From contig KN832873.1 of NCBI GenBank assembly GCA_000827325.1, positions 944,245 through 1,008,244 of the forward strand: a DNA stretch of 64,000 nucleotides, in the 5' to 3' direction. Source of the DNA: Oidiodendron maius Zn. Lineage: Eukaryota > Ascomycota > Leotiomycetes > Myxotrichaceae. The translations under genes were made by a program, and so were the position numbers. Positions 33,843 to 44,275 of this stretch are shown here, piece after piece. The stretch's first letter is position 1; each line of letters starts with the position of its first letter. The notes beneath the pieces are model-generated. The model saw only the letters and a program-made list of their open reading frames with translations. It was not told where the DNA came from and made no database searches.

Positions 33843-35469
33843 ATGCGATGGACAATCCCTCTCGCCCGTCGCGGCTTCTGGAATGCTCCTCTCACTCCTT
33901 TGCAGAGACTGGCCTCGCTGTCTCACCCTCTCGTTCAATTCCGTGAGTTCTCGTCACCAAATTCCTTGAGAAATGGAAGGTCTTCAGCTCGGATAAAAGC
34001 TTTAAACCAGAAGAGCTTGGACGAACACGAAGAGAGCGTCAAATCTCGGATTAGCAACAAAGTGGGGCAGTCCGAAGAAAGGCAGCTGAGGACACCATGG
34101 CTGCGAGAAGGAAGCGATGCACCGCCGGTAAGGCGCCTACGAAGTGCTGGCACAAGGACTAAAGGTTTTTCATCTGGTCTTTCTTTTTGGCAAAAAAAAT
34201 TCTGGAGGAAGGCTGATACCTTGAACAGGAAAGCTACTCACTACGCCTTCGCGACTCCTGAAATTGATCCTTCCTCTGCAATCATTGTCCAAAAATGATG
34301 ATCCTAAATCAATTGAACCACTAGCCCTTTTGGTACATCCCCAGCAGCCGCTGTCCTATTTGGAGCGATTAATACAAGCTGAACTTCCAATTATCAAAAC
34401 CGAGGGCGGGAAAGAAAAGGTTCCAGAGGTATTCTTCCGCGCGGAAGACTCCACGCAATATAACGACTTAGGAAAGGAGGTTGATTCCAATGCAGAAGAA
34501 GGTGGCGAGAAAACTATGATTGACGGGGAATTGGTTAAGGTTGGAAAAATAAGCAAAAAGGATCCTAGAGCGTCTGAATCAAATGCCAGGCTGCAGGCGG
34601 AGGCTGGATTAAGAGGCGGGCCTGGTGAAGGTGGCGTAGAGAGCTATAGTGGTTTGGGGAGGGAAGTATCTACACCTCTAGATGATGCAAGATTCGTTCG
34701 TTGGTCTTCAAGCACAGAGATTGGTGATTTCATCCGAGATGCTGCACGCGGGAAGGAATTCGCTGTTGAGATCGAGGGGGAGAGAGAGGGCATTCGCGTT
34801 GGTGTCCCATCTTTCAACGATCGCACACACTACCTACGACTCAGACTGAAGAAGTCAAGCAGGAAATTAGAAGACATGGCAAAACTTAAGAAAGAGTGCG
34901 ATGATATTGCGCACAGGAGCGCTCAGAGAATCGCCATGGGCGGGTTTGGAATATTAGTAACGTGGTGGGTGGCGATTTATCACTTCACTTTCCAGACAAG
35001 CTATGGTTGGGACACAATGGAGCCCATCACCTACTTGGCTGGCCTCTCGTCCATCATGATTGGCTACCTCTGGTTCTTATACCACAATCGCGAGGTTTCG
35101 TACCGCGCTGCACTGAACCTGACGGTGTCGCGACGACAGAGCGCCCTCTACACCGCTCGTGGCTTTGACCTTCATAAATGGGAATCGATGGTTGAGGAGG
35201 CGAATGCACTGCGAAGGGAGATTAAAAGCATTGCGAACGAGTATGATGTTGAGTGGGATGAAAAGCTTCACGAGATGAGTGATGTAGTTCATAAGGCACT
35301 GAAGAAGGAAAGGGCCAAAGAGCGCAAGAAAGAGGACGAGGAGAACGAGGACGACGACAAGGAGGAGGAGGAGGGGGAGGAGGAGGGGGAGGAGAAGGAG
35401 GAGGAGGAGAAGAAGAAGAAGAAGAAGGAAGAGCTGGAAGGGAAAAGGAAGGATGGGAAGAACGACTGA
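33843..35469 (+). CDS. Mitochondrial calcium uniporter (MCU)
   Basis: Two exons: 33843-34176 and 34229-35469. The 52-nt intron (GTCTTT...TTGAACAG) gives [20 protein letters not shown]; the 5' site is weak and other choices are possible. The product is about 524 aa. An Arg-rich N-terminus ([20 protein letters not shown]) fits mitochondrial targeting. The conserved [20 protein letters not shown] is the matrix MCU domain. A coiled coil ([20 protein letters not shown]) precedes TM1 ([17 protein letters not shown]). Next come the pore loop WDTMEP (372-377) and TM2 ([19 protein letters not shown]). Asp373 and Glu376 form the selectivity filter in known channels. The position usually Ile or Val in this motif is Thr here. 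A second coiled coil leads to a long Glu/Lys low-complexity tail. The protein carries Ca2+ across the inner membrane. Confidence 0.92.
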
Positions 35470-36232
35470 TTTGATATTATATGGCCATAGAATACGGCAT
35501 CTAAAGTTCAAGATCCGCGACGTTTTCGGCTGGCTCGAAATAGGGAAGAAAGACGAAGCGGAGAGTGTTTCATTATACCCGTGGCATATGATCCGTATTC
35601 TCACTTGAGAGGAAGCCTAAACCTCAGACAAAAACAGAGGGTAATAGAAATATACAAGCTGGTGGAGACATAGCAGATATTTCCGGCTGGCGGAGACTGT
35701 GTCAATGGATGCCGAACCAATAGTCTAGGCTGGTCCTCCACATGAATCCATCCCAGCACCCATCCGCCTGCTAATTCCAACTAGGTACGGTAACTTGGCT
35801 CAATTGTCCCGGTCATAGCTGGCTGTCCAGGAACTAGATGCACCCCAATATACGCGTCTGCAACTGCGGTGTTGCCGAGAGAGGGCTTGCCGCACCCTGC
35901 CAAGACGAAGATTTTCTTCCGGAAACGGGCCAAAATGATAGCAGTTCAGATAACCGTGCGCGACGCCACCGCGCAAGGGAACACAACACAACACCACTCC
36001 ACGACATATAACACGACAGCCAGAGCCTGCCGCAGTCACAGCAGCCGAATATGTGCATATAATCAGCTATGTTGATACCGCTTTCTCGTTGACTCTTCTG
36101 ATACCCAAGGCTCGGAGCGCCCATCACCGCCAAATCTAGATTTTGAGGCGTGTAGCCGACAACCCAACAAGAAATATACGGTTGTACAGCATCTCATGAC
36201 TATACTGACCTGCAGAACACTGCATCAGCAAC
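35470..36232. other. Intergenic region
   Basis: This is the 3' flank of the uniporter gene and the promoter of the acyltransferase gene. I looked for the ATCWGATAA site of the SreA iron repressor and did not see a clear one. No gene supported. Confidence 0.5.
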
Positions 36233-37986
36233 ATGGCTCCCACACCGTCCATCGTGCATCTCCCCAATGGCCAGAATCTGACTGTCGTTCCAGTCTTTGG
36301 CGGCTTCTTCTTCAAAGCCAACGAGCTCAGCGTGCACAGCAGCATCTTCCCTGCTGGCTGGACCGTCATTATACAGTCCGAAGACTACTATGAGAACCAC
36401 TTTCCGCATGTAGATGCACAGGAGGGTGAGCCCAGCGATGCGCCAAGAGAGAGGCACCGCCACATACATCCATTCAAGGAGCCGACGCTGCAGAATGACA
36501 ACCTCTTTATATCCTCGATTTCGAACCCTTCGAGCAATGACTTCAAGTCGCCATCGAGCCCGAGCAGACTGATTGCTATGATGCTCTGGGCATCTCTCTA
36601 CTGGTATTTCCACCAACCTGAACCGAAACCTTATTTGACAACCGATGCGTCGAAAAAGACACCCGAAGAAGGGAAGCCGAGAGGGGAATGGCGAATAAAC
36701 ATCAAGCGGGAGGGTGTGTTTCGAGGTCGAAATCTCATACAGAAGCTCGAGCGGATGGGCCTTATAACATCAGAGGACTCTTCTGTAGGTGTTAGTTCGG
36801 AGGAAAATACGCCAGAGGGTTGGTCAGAGATGTTTACCACGAGAAAAGCATTCTGGCAGTTGCCAGCGAGACAGTTCCTCTTCACACTCAGCCCTGCAAG
36901 TGGATCTTCTTTCCCTGGGAGCCCATATGGCAGTCGACCCAATTCTCCCGTATACGGGGCCACCGACAGAAGCAACTCGCCACAGAAGAGAGATTCCATA
37001 GAGCAAAACTCTCAACAGGGTCTCTGGTCCCCCACCGTACCAGGTCCTTTCACCTCCGGAAGCCATCTCCCAACATACTTCCCTCCACCACCTCTACAAT
37101 ACACAATGACATCCGGTATCCGGCATCCAAGACGGCCAAAACCACCCCGCCAGGGTGAGATATTCTACATTCGCTACGTGCCCAGCGTGGGCCAATACCT
37201 CTCCTTCCGAGCTGCCTCCCTCTCCTCTAAGCCCGTTCCATACACCGGAGCTACAGTACACAACGCTTCGGGATCAATCCTGAGCCCATCGAACTTCCGG
37301 ACCTCGCTCTCCTCCCTCCCGGCACACATTTCCGTGGTCTCGCTCTCGGAGCCCAAGGCCCCCGCATCATCCTCGGACGCGGAGGACACGATGCAGATGA
37401 CCGACGTACAGCTCTTGCACAAGTGGATGAATATCGACCGAGTTGCAAAGTTCTGGGGCTGCGCCGGGTCCGAGAGCACGCAGACGGAGTTCCTTCGGGC
37501 AAATCTCTGTTCCAATAACTCCTTCCCTGTCATTGGCATGTGGGACGGCAAGCCATTCGGCTACTTCGAGATATACTGGGTAAAGGAAGATATTCTTGGC
37601 AAACATCTCGGTGATAGAGCAGGTAATTTTGACCGGGGTATTCACGTGCTTGTTGGGGAGGATGAGTTTAGAGGAAAGCATAGGGTAAAGATATGGATAA
37701 CATCGTTGGTACAATGGGCGTTTGGGGCGGACTATCGGACAAATGCCGTGGTACTCGAACCGAGGGTTGATAATACGAGGTATGCCGTGCATATTTTCTC
37801 TCCTTTCGTCCTAAATTTTTATGTGCGGCCATTTCCATATACTGTTTCCATGCTAACATTTATGCAAGGTTCATTTCTACTCTAAATGAGGCGGGATTCT
37901 TGAGCCAGGGCGAGATCACATTTCCGCATAAACAAAGTGCGTTTGTAAAGTTGACGAGGGATAATTTTGAGGCGCCTGAGCTATGA
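36233..37986 (+). CDS. Siderophore N5-hydroxyornithine acyltransferase (SidF/SidL/IucB-like)
   Basis: Two exons: 36233-37779 and 37869-37986, with an 89-nt intron (GTATGC...ATGCAAG). The phase-2 join gives EPRVDNTR-FISTLNEAGFLS. The product is 554 aa. The N-terminal half starts APTPSIVHLPNGQNLTVVPV and is typical of the fungal family. A Pro/Ser-rich linker (about 220-310) is longer than usual. The C-terminal GNAT-like domain contains VIGMWDGKPFGYFEIYWVKE, RAGNFDRGIHVLVGEDEFRG and WITSLVQWAFGADYRTNAVV. These enzymes acylate N5-hydroxyornithine with acetyl-CoA or an anhydromevalonyl-CoA-type donor during hydroxamate siderophore assembly. The donor cannot be decided here. No siderophore NRPS or ornithine monooxygenase is adjacent. 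It ends EAPEL, with no clear peroxisomal PTS1. Confidence 0.85.
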
Positions 37987-38203
37987 TACCATGTTACGAT
38001 TGCGGCATATAGATGAAATAACACTACTCCATAATAATTTACGAACTATGATCTCTTGGTCATCGATCTGACTTTGGAGAGCAAGCTCCTTACAAGAGGC
38101 CTCTGCGACTTGAATACGGCGTGATATCTCTCAAATTTGAAGTGTGGCCACCTCTATTACACTAAACACCCAAACAAGCAATGCAACAATGGCCATTCAT
38201 ACT

Positions 38204-39085
38204 TCATAACCCACCCCGGAATTGATCCAGAAGCTGTCTCCCCAGCGTTCTCCGTCTCCCCCCTTCCTGTGCCCCGCTACCCGTCGCCAATATAGGATTC
38301 GTGTTCTCTCCCGCAAGCCGCCTGCTCAAACCCTCGAAATCTTCCGCCCGGTCCTTCTCGCGCATGCCTACCATCCAGCCCGGTACGCGGCGTCGGATCA
38401 GACTGCCGGGCAGGAGATCATGGCGCCAGCTGTACCCCACTATCCAGCCCACTATGGCGCATAGGATTGAGCCTGGAAACTGCGACAATGAGAGCTGGAG
38501 AGCAGGGAGGTAAGTGTACGTCTTGTCTGAGAGCGTGACGCCGACGAAGGGCTCAGAGAGGGGCCGATCGCGCGGAGAGGCAGCGAGGCGGTATTTGTAA
38601 ACGTGGGGAATGGCGGCGTGGTACTGGGCGAGGATGGCAAATATCAGCGCCGTAGGTCCTGCCGGGAGGTAGTTGAAGGTGTTGAAGGAGAGGGGCCGGA
38701 TGAAGAGGGAGAGGAGGAGTGGAGGGATGATGGTCGTAAGTGTAAAAGCTGTGACGAAGAATGACTATTATCTTATCAGTTATTTGTTTTAAAGTAAAGT
38801 CAGGAGGGAAGAGGAACACACGGCGTATTTACGTGAGCCCCAGAGGCGCTCTATCACTCGCATGTTGTATATCGTCATGGCCGCAAATAGCACCTCGGTG
38901 GAATTGGTGTAGCACAGTTGGTAGATCAGAATTCGCCATGCTTGGTGGTATCTCCACAGGTGCGGATCGACCTGGATATAGAAGTAGTGCTTGACATCTG
39001 TTATGCTGGCGAGAATCGAGGCCCCGACAAGGCCGTACACGAGGCTGCGGGATACTGGGGCGTCTGCGAAGCCGCTGGAGAGCAT
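38204..39085 (-). CDS. dsc2: Dsc2-like rhomboid-family subunit of the Golgi Dsc E3 ligase
   Basis: Two exons: 39085-38822 (88 codons) and 38764-38204, with a 57-nt intron (GTGTGT...AATAG) in phase 0. The product is 274 aa. It begins MLSSGFADAPVSRSLVYGLV and continues with DVKHYFYIQVDPHLWRYHQA and YNMRVIERLWGSRKYA-SFFV. This is the pseudorhomboid core of Dsc2/UBAC2-type proteins. More membrane segments follow (LTTIIPPLLLSLFIRPLSF; LSLSQFPGSILCAIVGWIVG). The end, RRTLGRQLLDQFRGGL, matches the short C-terminus of fungal members; I see no obvious UBA domain. The Dsc complex ubiquitinates Golgi membrane proteins and in several fungi activates SREBP for hypoxia response. The catalytic rhomboid serine motif is not evident, in line with a pseudoprotease. 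Confidence 0.85.
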
Positions 39086-39914
39086 GCTGAGAGGTAATTT
39101 CCTTAGGAGGCTAAGCTGGAAATCTTATATGGGATTATTGAAGCATCGCCGCGAGTAACAAAGAAGTGTTTGGTCGAGGAAGGTGATCGAAGTCGTCGTT
39201 GGTGTTGTCGTCGAGAAGGCCAGTTGTTCTGTGCGGGTAGAGTATCAGCCTCCTCCCACCGATATAAGTCCGCGGCTCGGAATCGTCAACGCTGTCAATA
39301 TATCGTTTATCGAGAGCGCCTGCAATCTCCCTAGCTTCCAATTGCAATCTACTTCGAGGCTGTGTATGATGCGACATGCAAAGGTCGAGGTAGAAGAGCT
39401 GGCTGGGCATGTACTTTACGTCCTACCGAATCGGCGACTGGTACCTGCTTACCGAGGCGAGTTTTGGATGAAGCTATACAATTGCACTAGGACAATTTGG
39501 CACCACAACGCAAATTGTGATGGAGTAAGAGACAGAAAACAGCATGGCAACTCAGATAGAAGCTCCCTGGATGCCAAATATTCCTCTGCGACTCCCCCAG
39601 GCGGCGTTTTCAGTGGATACAAGTCAAGTCACGTGCCAGATAAGCTAAATGTTTGCATGTTTGTCAAACATGATGATGCTACAAGGAAATCAATTCTAAC
39701 CAGGAGCTGGAAGAACTCCTCCTCCCCCAGACCGCACGACGCCATCCCATGAGGACCTGCGAACACGCCCGATTCCTGACGCCTTGCTACAATGGAATCC
39801 CGCAGTTAACTCGTGCTCTTTGTCCTCTCTCCCCCCTCTGAACACACCCTGTGCGCCTCGCACAACTGTCGTCCCCGACACCGACAGCACTCATCTCCTC
39901 TTTTCGCGCACGCC
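39086..39914. other. Divergent intergenic region
   Basis: This separates the Dsc2 gene (minus) from the ING gene (plus) and should hold both promoters. A 189-codon plus frame at 39183-39752 has no domain and is not called. Confidence 0.5.
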
Positions 39915-42114
39915 ATGAAGACGAGCAAACCACTCCCCCCAGACTTCGGCTCGAGTCGCAGAGCCCAGCCTTTGCGCCAGACTCGCACTAACCCACCGCG
40001 ATCATCCATAGGATCCTCTTACCCCTATGGTGCTCGCGGGTCGCTCGCCGGCCTCGATGGCGCCTCCAACCCCGACCAACCGATCGAGATCTTCCCCGCG
40101 ATCACTCACTTCGCAGATGTCATAACGGCTCTACCCAAGGAACTCGTGCGACACTTTACGCTGCTCAAAGAAGTCGATGCTAAGATCTTTGCGCCCGAGC
40201 AAGATCTTGACCGTCTCGTCGACGCGGCGCTAAACACCCCTCCTCCAGAGCGAAAGCAACTTGCCGACACGATTCCTGCTTTCGGCCCTACATCTACACC
40301 CATGAGCATACAAGGGAGCCTCAATGGTTCTCAGACAAATGGTCAGGCTAGGTCTGTCACATCTGCGCCTGGTTCCACCGACGGCTTCGATCCGGCGGTG
40401 ACTGCATTCGACCCTGCCAATGTCCATCGGCGACAACTCTTCCAACACTGCGCGTTCACGATGCAAAATATGCTCGTGTCTCTCGACGAAAAGAACCACG
40501 TTATCTCTACAGCTGCCGAAGCACTCAGCAAACAGCTCGCCCGCATGGACGATTGCTTCCCCTACATCGAACTCGAGATCAGCGACGAGGCTCGGTACGG
40601 CAGTCTTACGCACTGGGCGTACCCAGAGAATCGCGCAGTCAGATCCGGAGGCCGAAGAGACGGCGGCTCAGTAAACCACTTGTCAGCGGCGGCCCAGCAC
40701 CTCGTCGACGAAGCAGCGGCCAGAAGCGACGCGAGAAAGCAAGCCCTCCTCGCAAAGAAAGGCAATAGACACTTCGCCGAATCCGAATTTGACGACCATC
40801 TGGATGGTAGGCATAGGGACTCTACGAAGAAGCTCCACGGGAACAGTAAGATCCGTAAAGCTGCCGATGCCTCATTGGTGGGGTTGGGCATAACCAACGG
40901 CGCCGGCCTACAGGGCAATCCTCCGAAGCGCCGCAAAGTCGATAAAGGGCCTGGTGGCGGCGCTGTTATGGAGCGAGCTCTAAATGGTGTCTTTGGCAAC
41001 AGTAGCTCTGGCTCAAAAAAAGCAGCAAGTCCAAGAGAGACTCCCCCGGGCGACGGCTCCAAGAAACGACAAAGAGGTCCTACCACGACAAATGGACATT
41101 CCAGGAAAAGGTATGTTATCTACCCAGGTAGGATTTTACTTTTGCTAACCTTGGCGGAATAGGAATAACACAGTCACCTCAATAGCGATGTCTCCTTCTC
41201 AAGCTTCATCCCCGATACGAAGCACGTTTCCCGAATCGAAAACCGCCGCTCGGTCGTCTCCTGCCCCTGCGAACGGTGGACGTCCAGCGATATCAAGAGG
41301 GAGACAAAACTCCATACAGTCGGGCGCAGAGAAGCGGCCGTCACCCGCACCGAGCAAACAGGGTGGTAGCGGGGTCGCAACGCCAGATGCTGGAGCTGCT
41401 GCTAGCGCCGCGGGGCGAAGTATAACAGAGATAAAATCCTCGATGAAAGAAGCCGGCACCAACTTGAAAGGAGAGAGTGTCCAAGGCGTTACTGATAAAG
41501 AAGAACCGGAAATGGATGGCGAGCCTGTCAGTGGCGAACGGACAAACAGTTCCATGAAGCGAGAGGACCCGGAAAGCAATGGAGATGCTGTGCAGGGCAT
41601 CCAGTCCACAATTGTGACTACTACCAAGAGTGGACGCGCGAGCAAGCCTTCCACACCTGCCCTCTCGCAGTTCCCTGACCCTATTCGCTCGCGCTCATCT
41701 CGCAATGCTCTAGAAACAGGCTCCAACAATAAGCGGAGCCATAAGAAGGGTGCTGGAGCCGCAGCTCAACAAATCATGGCGCAGCGTGCATCAGAAGCAG
41801 ATGAAGGGAGTAGCATACAAGGCGACGATGAAGAGGCGGATGTTGATGCAGATGAGCCCACATATTGCTATTGTAATGGAGTCAGTTATGGAGAGATGGT
41901 TGGATGCGACGCCGATGACTGCGAGAGGGAATGGTTCCATCTCGAGTGTGTCGGTCTAAAAGTTGCGCCTCGGAGTAATGGTAAGACCTAATATCGCGGG
42001 GCCTTCCGTGCTATTCCCGACCTTGGACATTGATTGCTGACGAGATTAATAGCGAAATGGTATTGCGATGACTGCAAAGAAAAGTTAAAGAATAAGCGCT
42101 TCAATAACCGATAA
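39915..42114 (+). CDS. ING-family PHD-finger chromatin protein (Pho23-like)
   Basis: Three exons: 39915-41110, 41163-41980 and 42053-42114. The introns are 52 nt (GTATGT...GAATAG) and 72 nt (GTAAGA...TTAATAG). The product is 691 aa. The N-terminal ING domain has [20 protein letters not shown] and [20 protein letters not shown], and ends in [21 protein letters not shown] long basic, Ser/Pro-rich disordered linker follows, with possible nuclear signals ([15 protein letters not shown]). The C-terminal C4HC3 PHD finger lies at about 634-681 ([37 protein letters not shown]). The Tyr, Met and Trp expected for an H3K4me3 cage are present. Known homologues sit in Rpd3L deacetylase or NuA4/NuA3 acetyltransferase complexes. 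The ATG at 39915 is chosen; the frame extends to 39813 but that part looks like leader. Confidence 0.92.
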
Positions 42115-43278
42115 CCCCACGAAACTCGCAAGGCTGCGTGGCTGCGTGGCTCGGGAGTAGCTGGTTGCTAGACGCATAGGGAAAAGACTTGCCTGGATGG
42201 CAAGATGACATAATGGAGGAGTTTGGGATTTGATACTTAGGTCCTGGCTTGCTGGCTGTCTTGAGTGCAAGCTCCTGGATATAAGGTGTCCATTGTATTC
42301 CGACGGGATCTCTTTCTTTCTTAGTGCCAGCGCATCTGCGACCTCGGGATTGGGGCATGGATTATGGCTCTATTGATGGAATAGTCTACATCCCAGATAA
42401 TGATCGAAATGAAGGTCTTCTCATCTCTAGAAATCAAGACTCTGAAGTGGCTGATGTGAGAGTGATTAGGTAGCCTGGTGACAGCATAGTTACTTTCACT
42501 GGCGCTGTGACGAAAGCCAAGAGTGGGCGCATAAAGCTGCATGCTTTAGTAGACCGAAAGGCAAAGTTGGAAGCTCGTAAGACAAGAGGTCATTGGATAG
42601 ATAAATTTTCAGAGCATTATCCGCTCTGAAAGGTAAAGATGGAGAGAACAGGCGGGAAGGAGGAAATTGGGTCACGTGCGCAACTCGCTACGAATTCAAC
42701 TTTAAACCCTCCCAACATCCACTCAGAATTATCTTTGTTTCTCTTACGACGCCACAAATAAGTTTTTCTCTTGCCTGTCATTAACGCCTCCTATTTTCTA
42801 ACTGAATATGGCTGCGAGTACCCACTCTCAAAGGGTTTGGGAGACAGTTCTCTTAGCTGAGAACTCACCTGCTGACAATAGTTTGATCACAACCCGATAT
42901 AAAGAAATGCTCCAAGGCAGTATGTTGCTGCTGCTTTACATTTTTTTGTCTTTCTTAGCTAAAATTTGGATTCTTTCTACTCCGGTCAGATTCGCAGCTG
43001 CAATCATCGACGAAGAAGTGCCGCTTTGATAGATTATTACATTGCTAGTCCACCGCTTTTAGGATCTCAGAGCTCGTTTATAATGAAATTAGCAAAGGAG
43101 GCGAAATTAGTAATTATTGGTCCCAGATATGTTTAAATTTTTGAAAATTTAACCCAGATGAATTAATCTACATGTGCAAACATCCCCCTCAATGGATTTC
43201 CTACAGTCTTCTTTACCACCTTTAATATAGGAGGTGCGCGTGGGTTTATAAGCTCTAACAATATGCTAGAATACCAGT
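42115..43278. other. Intergenic region, mostly AT-rich
   Basis: No confident gene. A frame at 42808-43029 begins MAASTHSQRVWETVLLAENS and has a GTATGT...TTCTTAG pair inside it, so a small spliced gene is conceivable. No family is recognised. Confidence 0.35.
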
Positions 43279-44275
43279 ATGCCTAGGTCTGATCACCACT
43301 GCCCTGAGAGGAATGGAACGGTCGGGAACGGTCCGAACGCGACCTCTGCTGGGGGCTGCAGAGGTGAACGTTCACCAATCCCACATTGCGCCAAGCATCA
43401 AAAGTACTGCATACCACACAATAGAGCGTATATGAAATTCAAGGTATGCCCATCATGTGAAGGGGTGCGCAGTGCAAAGTAAGACAGGTTCAAGCATGCA
43501 GTGAAGCGTAACTAGACTAATAAGTATAAATTAGACACAAAAATAACAACGGATATATGAAAATTGTAGTGGCGATAATGACGGGATGAGTAAGAATTCG
43601 AAACAAAATAGTAATAGTAAGAATAATGGAAAATGGAGTAGATATAGCAAGAAATAGAATAATGGCGGCAACGGAAACAGTGGCAAGAAGAAGAAAGTTA
43701 GTGGCCAAAAGTTGAAAGCCAAAGCAGTTGTGTTATTTTTTCGGAAACCTCACAAGCTTGACTTTCAAACAACGCAGACACAAAGAGTGCCAATATCGGT
43801 CCTGATAATACTCACCATGCCAAGGCCGGATCCACTCGAGCTTATACTCGCAAAATCGAGGACACATCCAAGAAAGTTGAAAGAGAAGGACAAGACACGA
43901 CGGCAGAAAGCAACGGATCAGGCAGAGAATATTTTTCGTAAAAAGTCACAGAAGTGAAAGGGCCTTTAGGCGGTGGAAGGTACTTGAAGGCGATAATCTA
44001 CTAGAACGCCGCGCCATGCTACTTCGGGAAAACTTTAGCCTCCAGGATGCCAAGGAGCGTGTAGAGCAGCGCAAGCTAAGTATATTCTCGACCGCTTGTT
44101 AAATTTGCAAAGCGCACTAGATATGAAAACCAGGTTGAGCTGCAGGACGACAGCGAGTCCGAAAATGAAGATGTGGAAAATGTGTTTGAAGATAACGATT
44201 ATGAAATGATGGAATAAGAGGCTGCAGACGAAGATGAAGTGATGGAAGAGGAATCCGAGGACAATTGATTGATGG
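43279..44275 (+). pseudogene. Relic of a Cys/His-plus-Lys-rich hypothetical gene
   Basis: Coding-like blocks follow one another but in different frames and with stops between them. The first has spaced Cys and His (CAKHQKYCIPHNRAYMKFKV, then CPSCEGVRSAK; 43279-43482) and suggests a zinc-binding knuckle. Next come a Lys/Arg-rich block (KLKEKDKTRRQKATDQAENI, about 43875-43957) and an amphipathic helix (LLRENFSLQDAKERVEQRKL, about 44010-44080). Last is a highly acidic stretch (DDSESENEDVENVFEDNDYE, about 44146-44212). The order resembles small lineage-specific fungal proteins with a Cys/His N-terminus and charged C-terminus. That family recall is weak. I infer a decayed gene. Confidence 0.45.

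Noticed and set aside
35077-35604. Leu-rich minus frame resembling a membrane protein
   Set aside because: It is antisense of the Glu/Lys tail of the calcium uniporter.
39813-39914. N-terminal extension of the ING protein
   Set aside because: In frame but without an ATG that matches family starts; the ATG at 39915 is followed by family-typical sequence.
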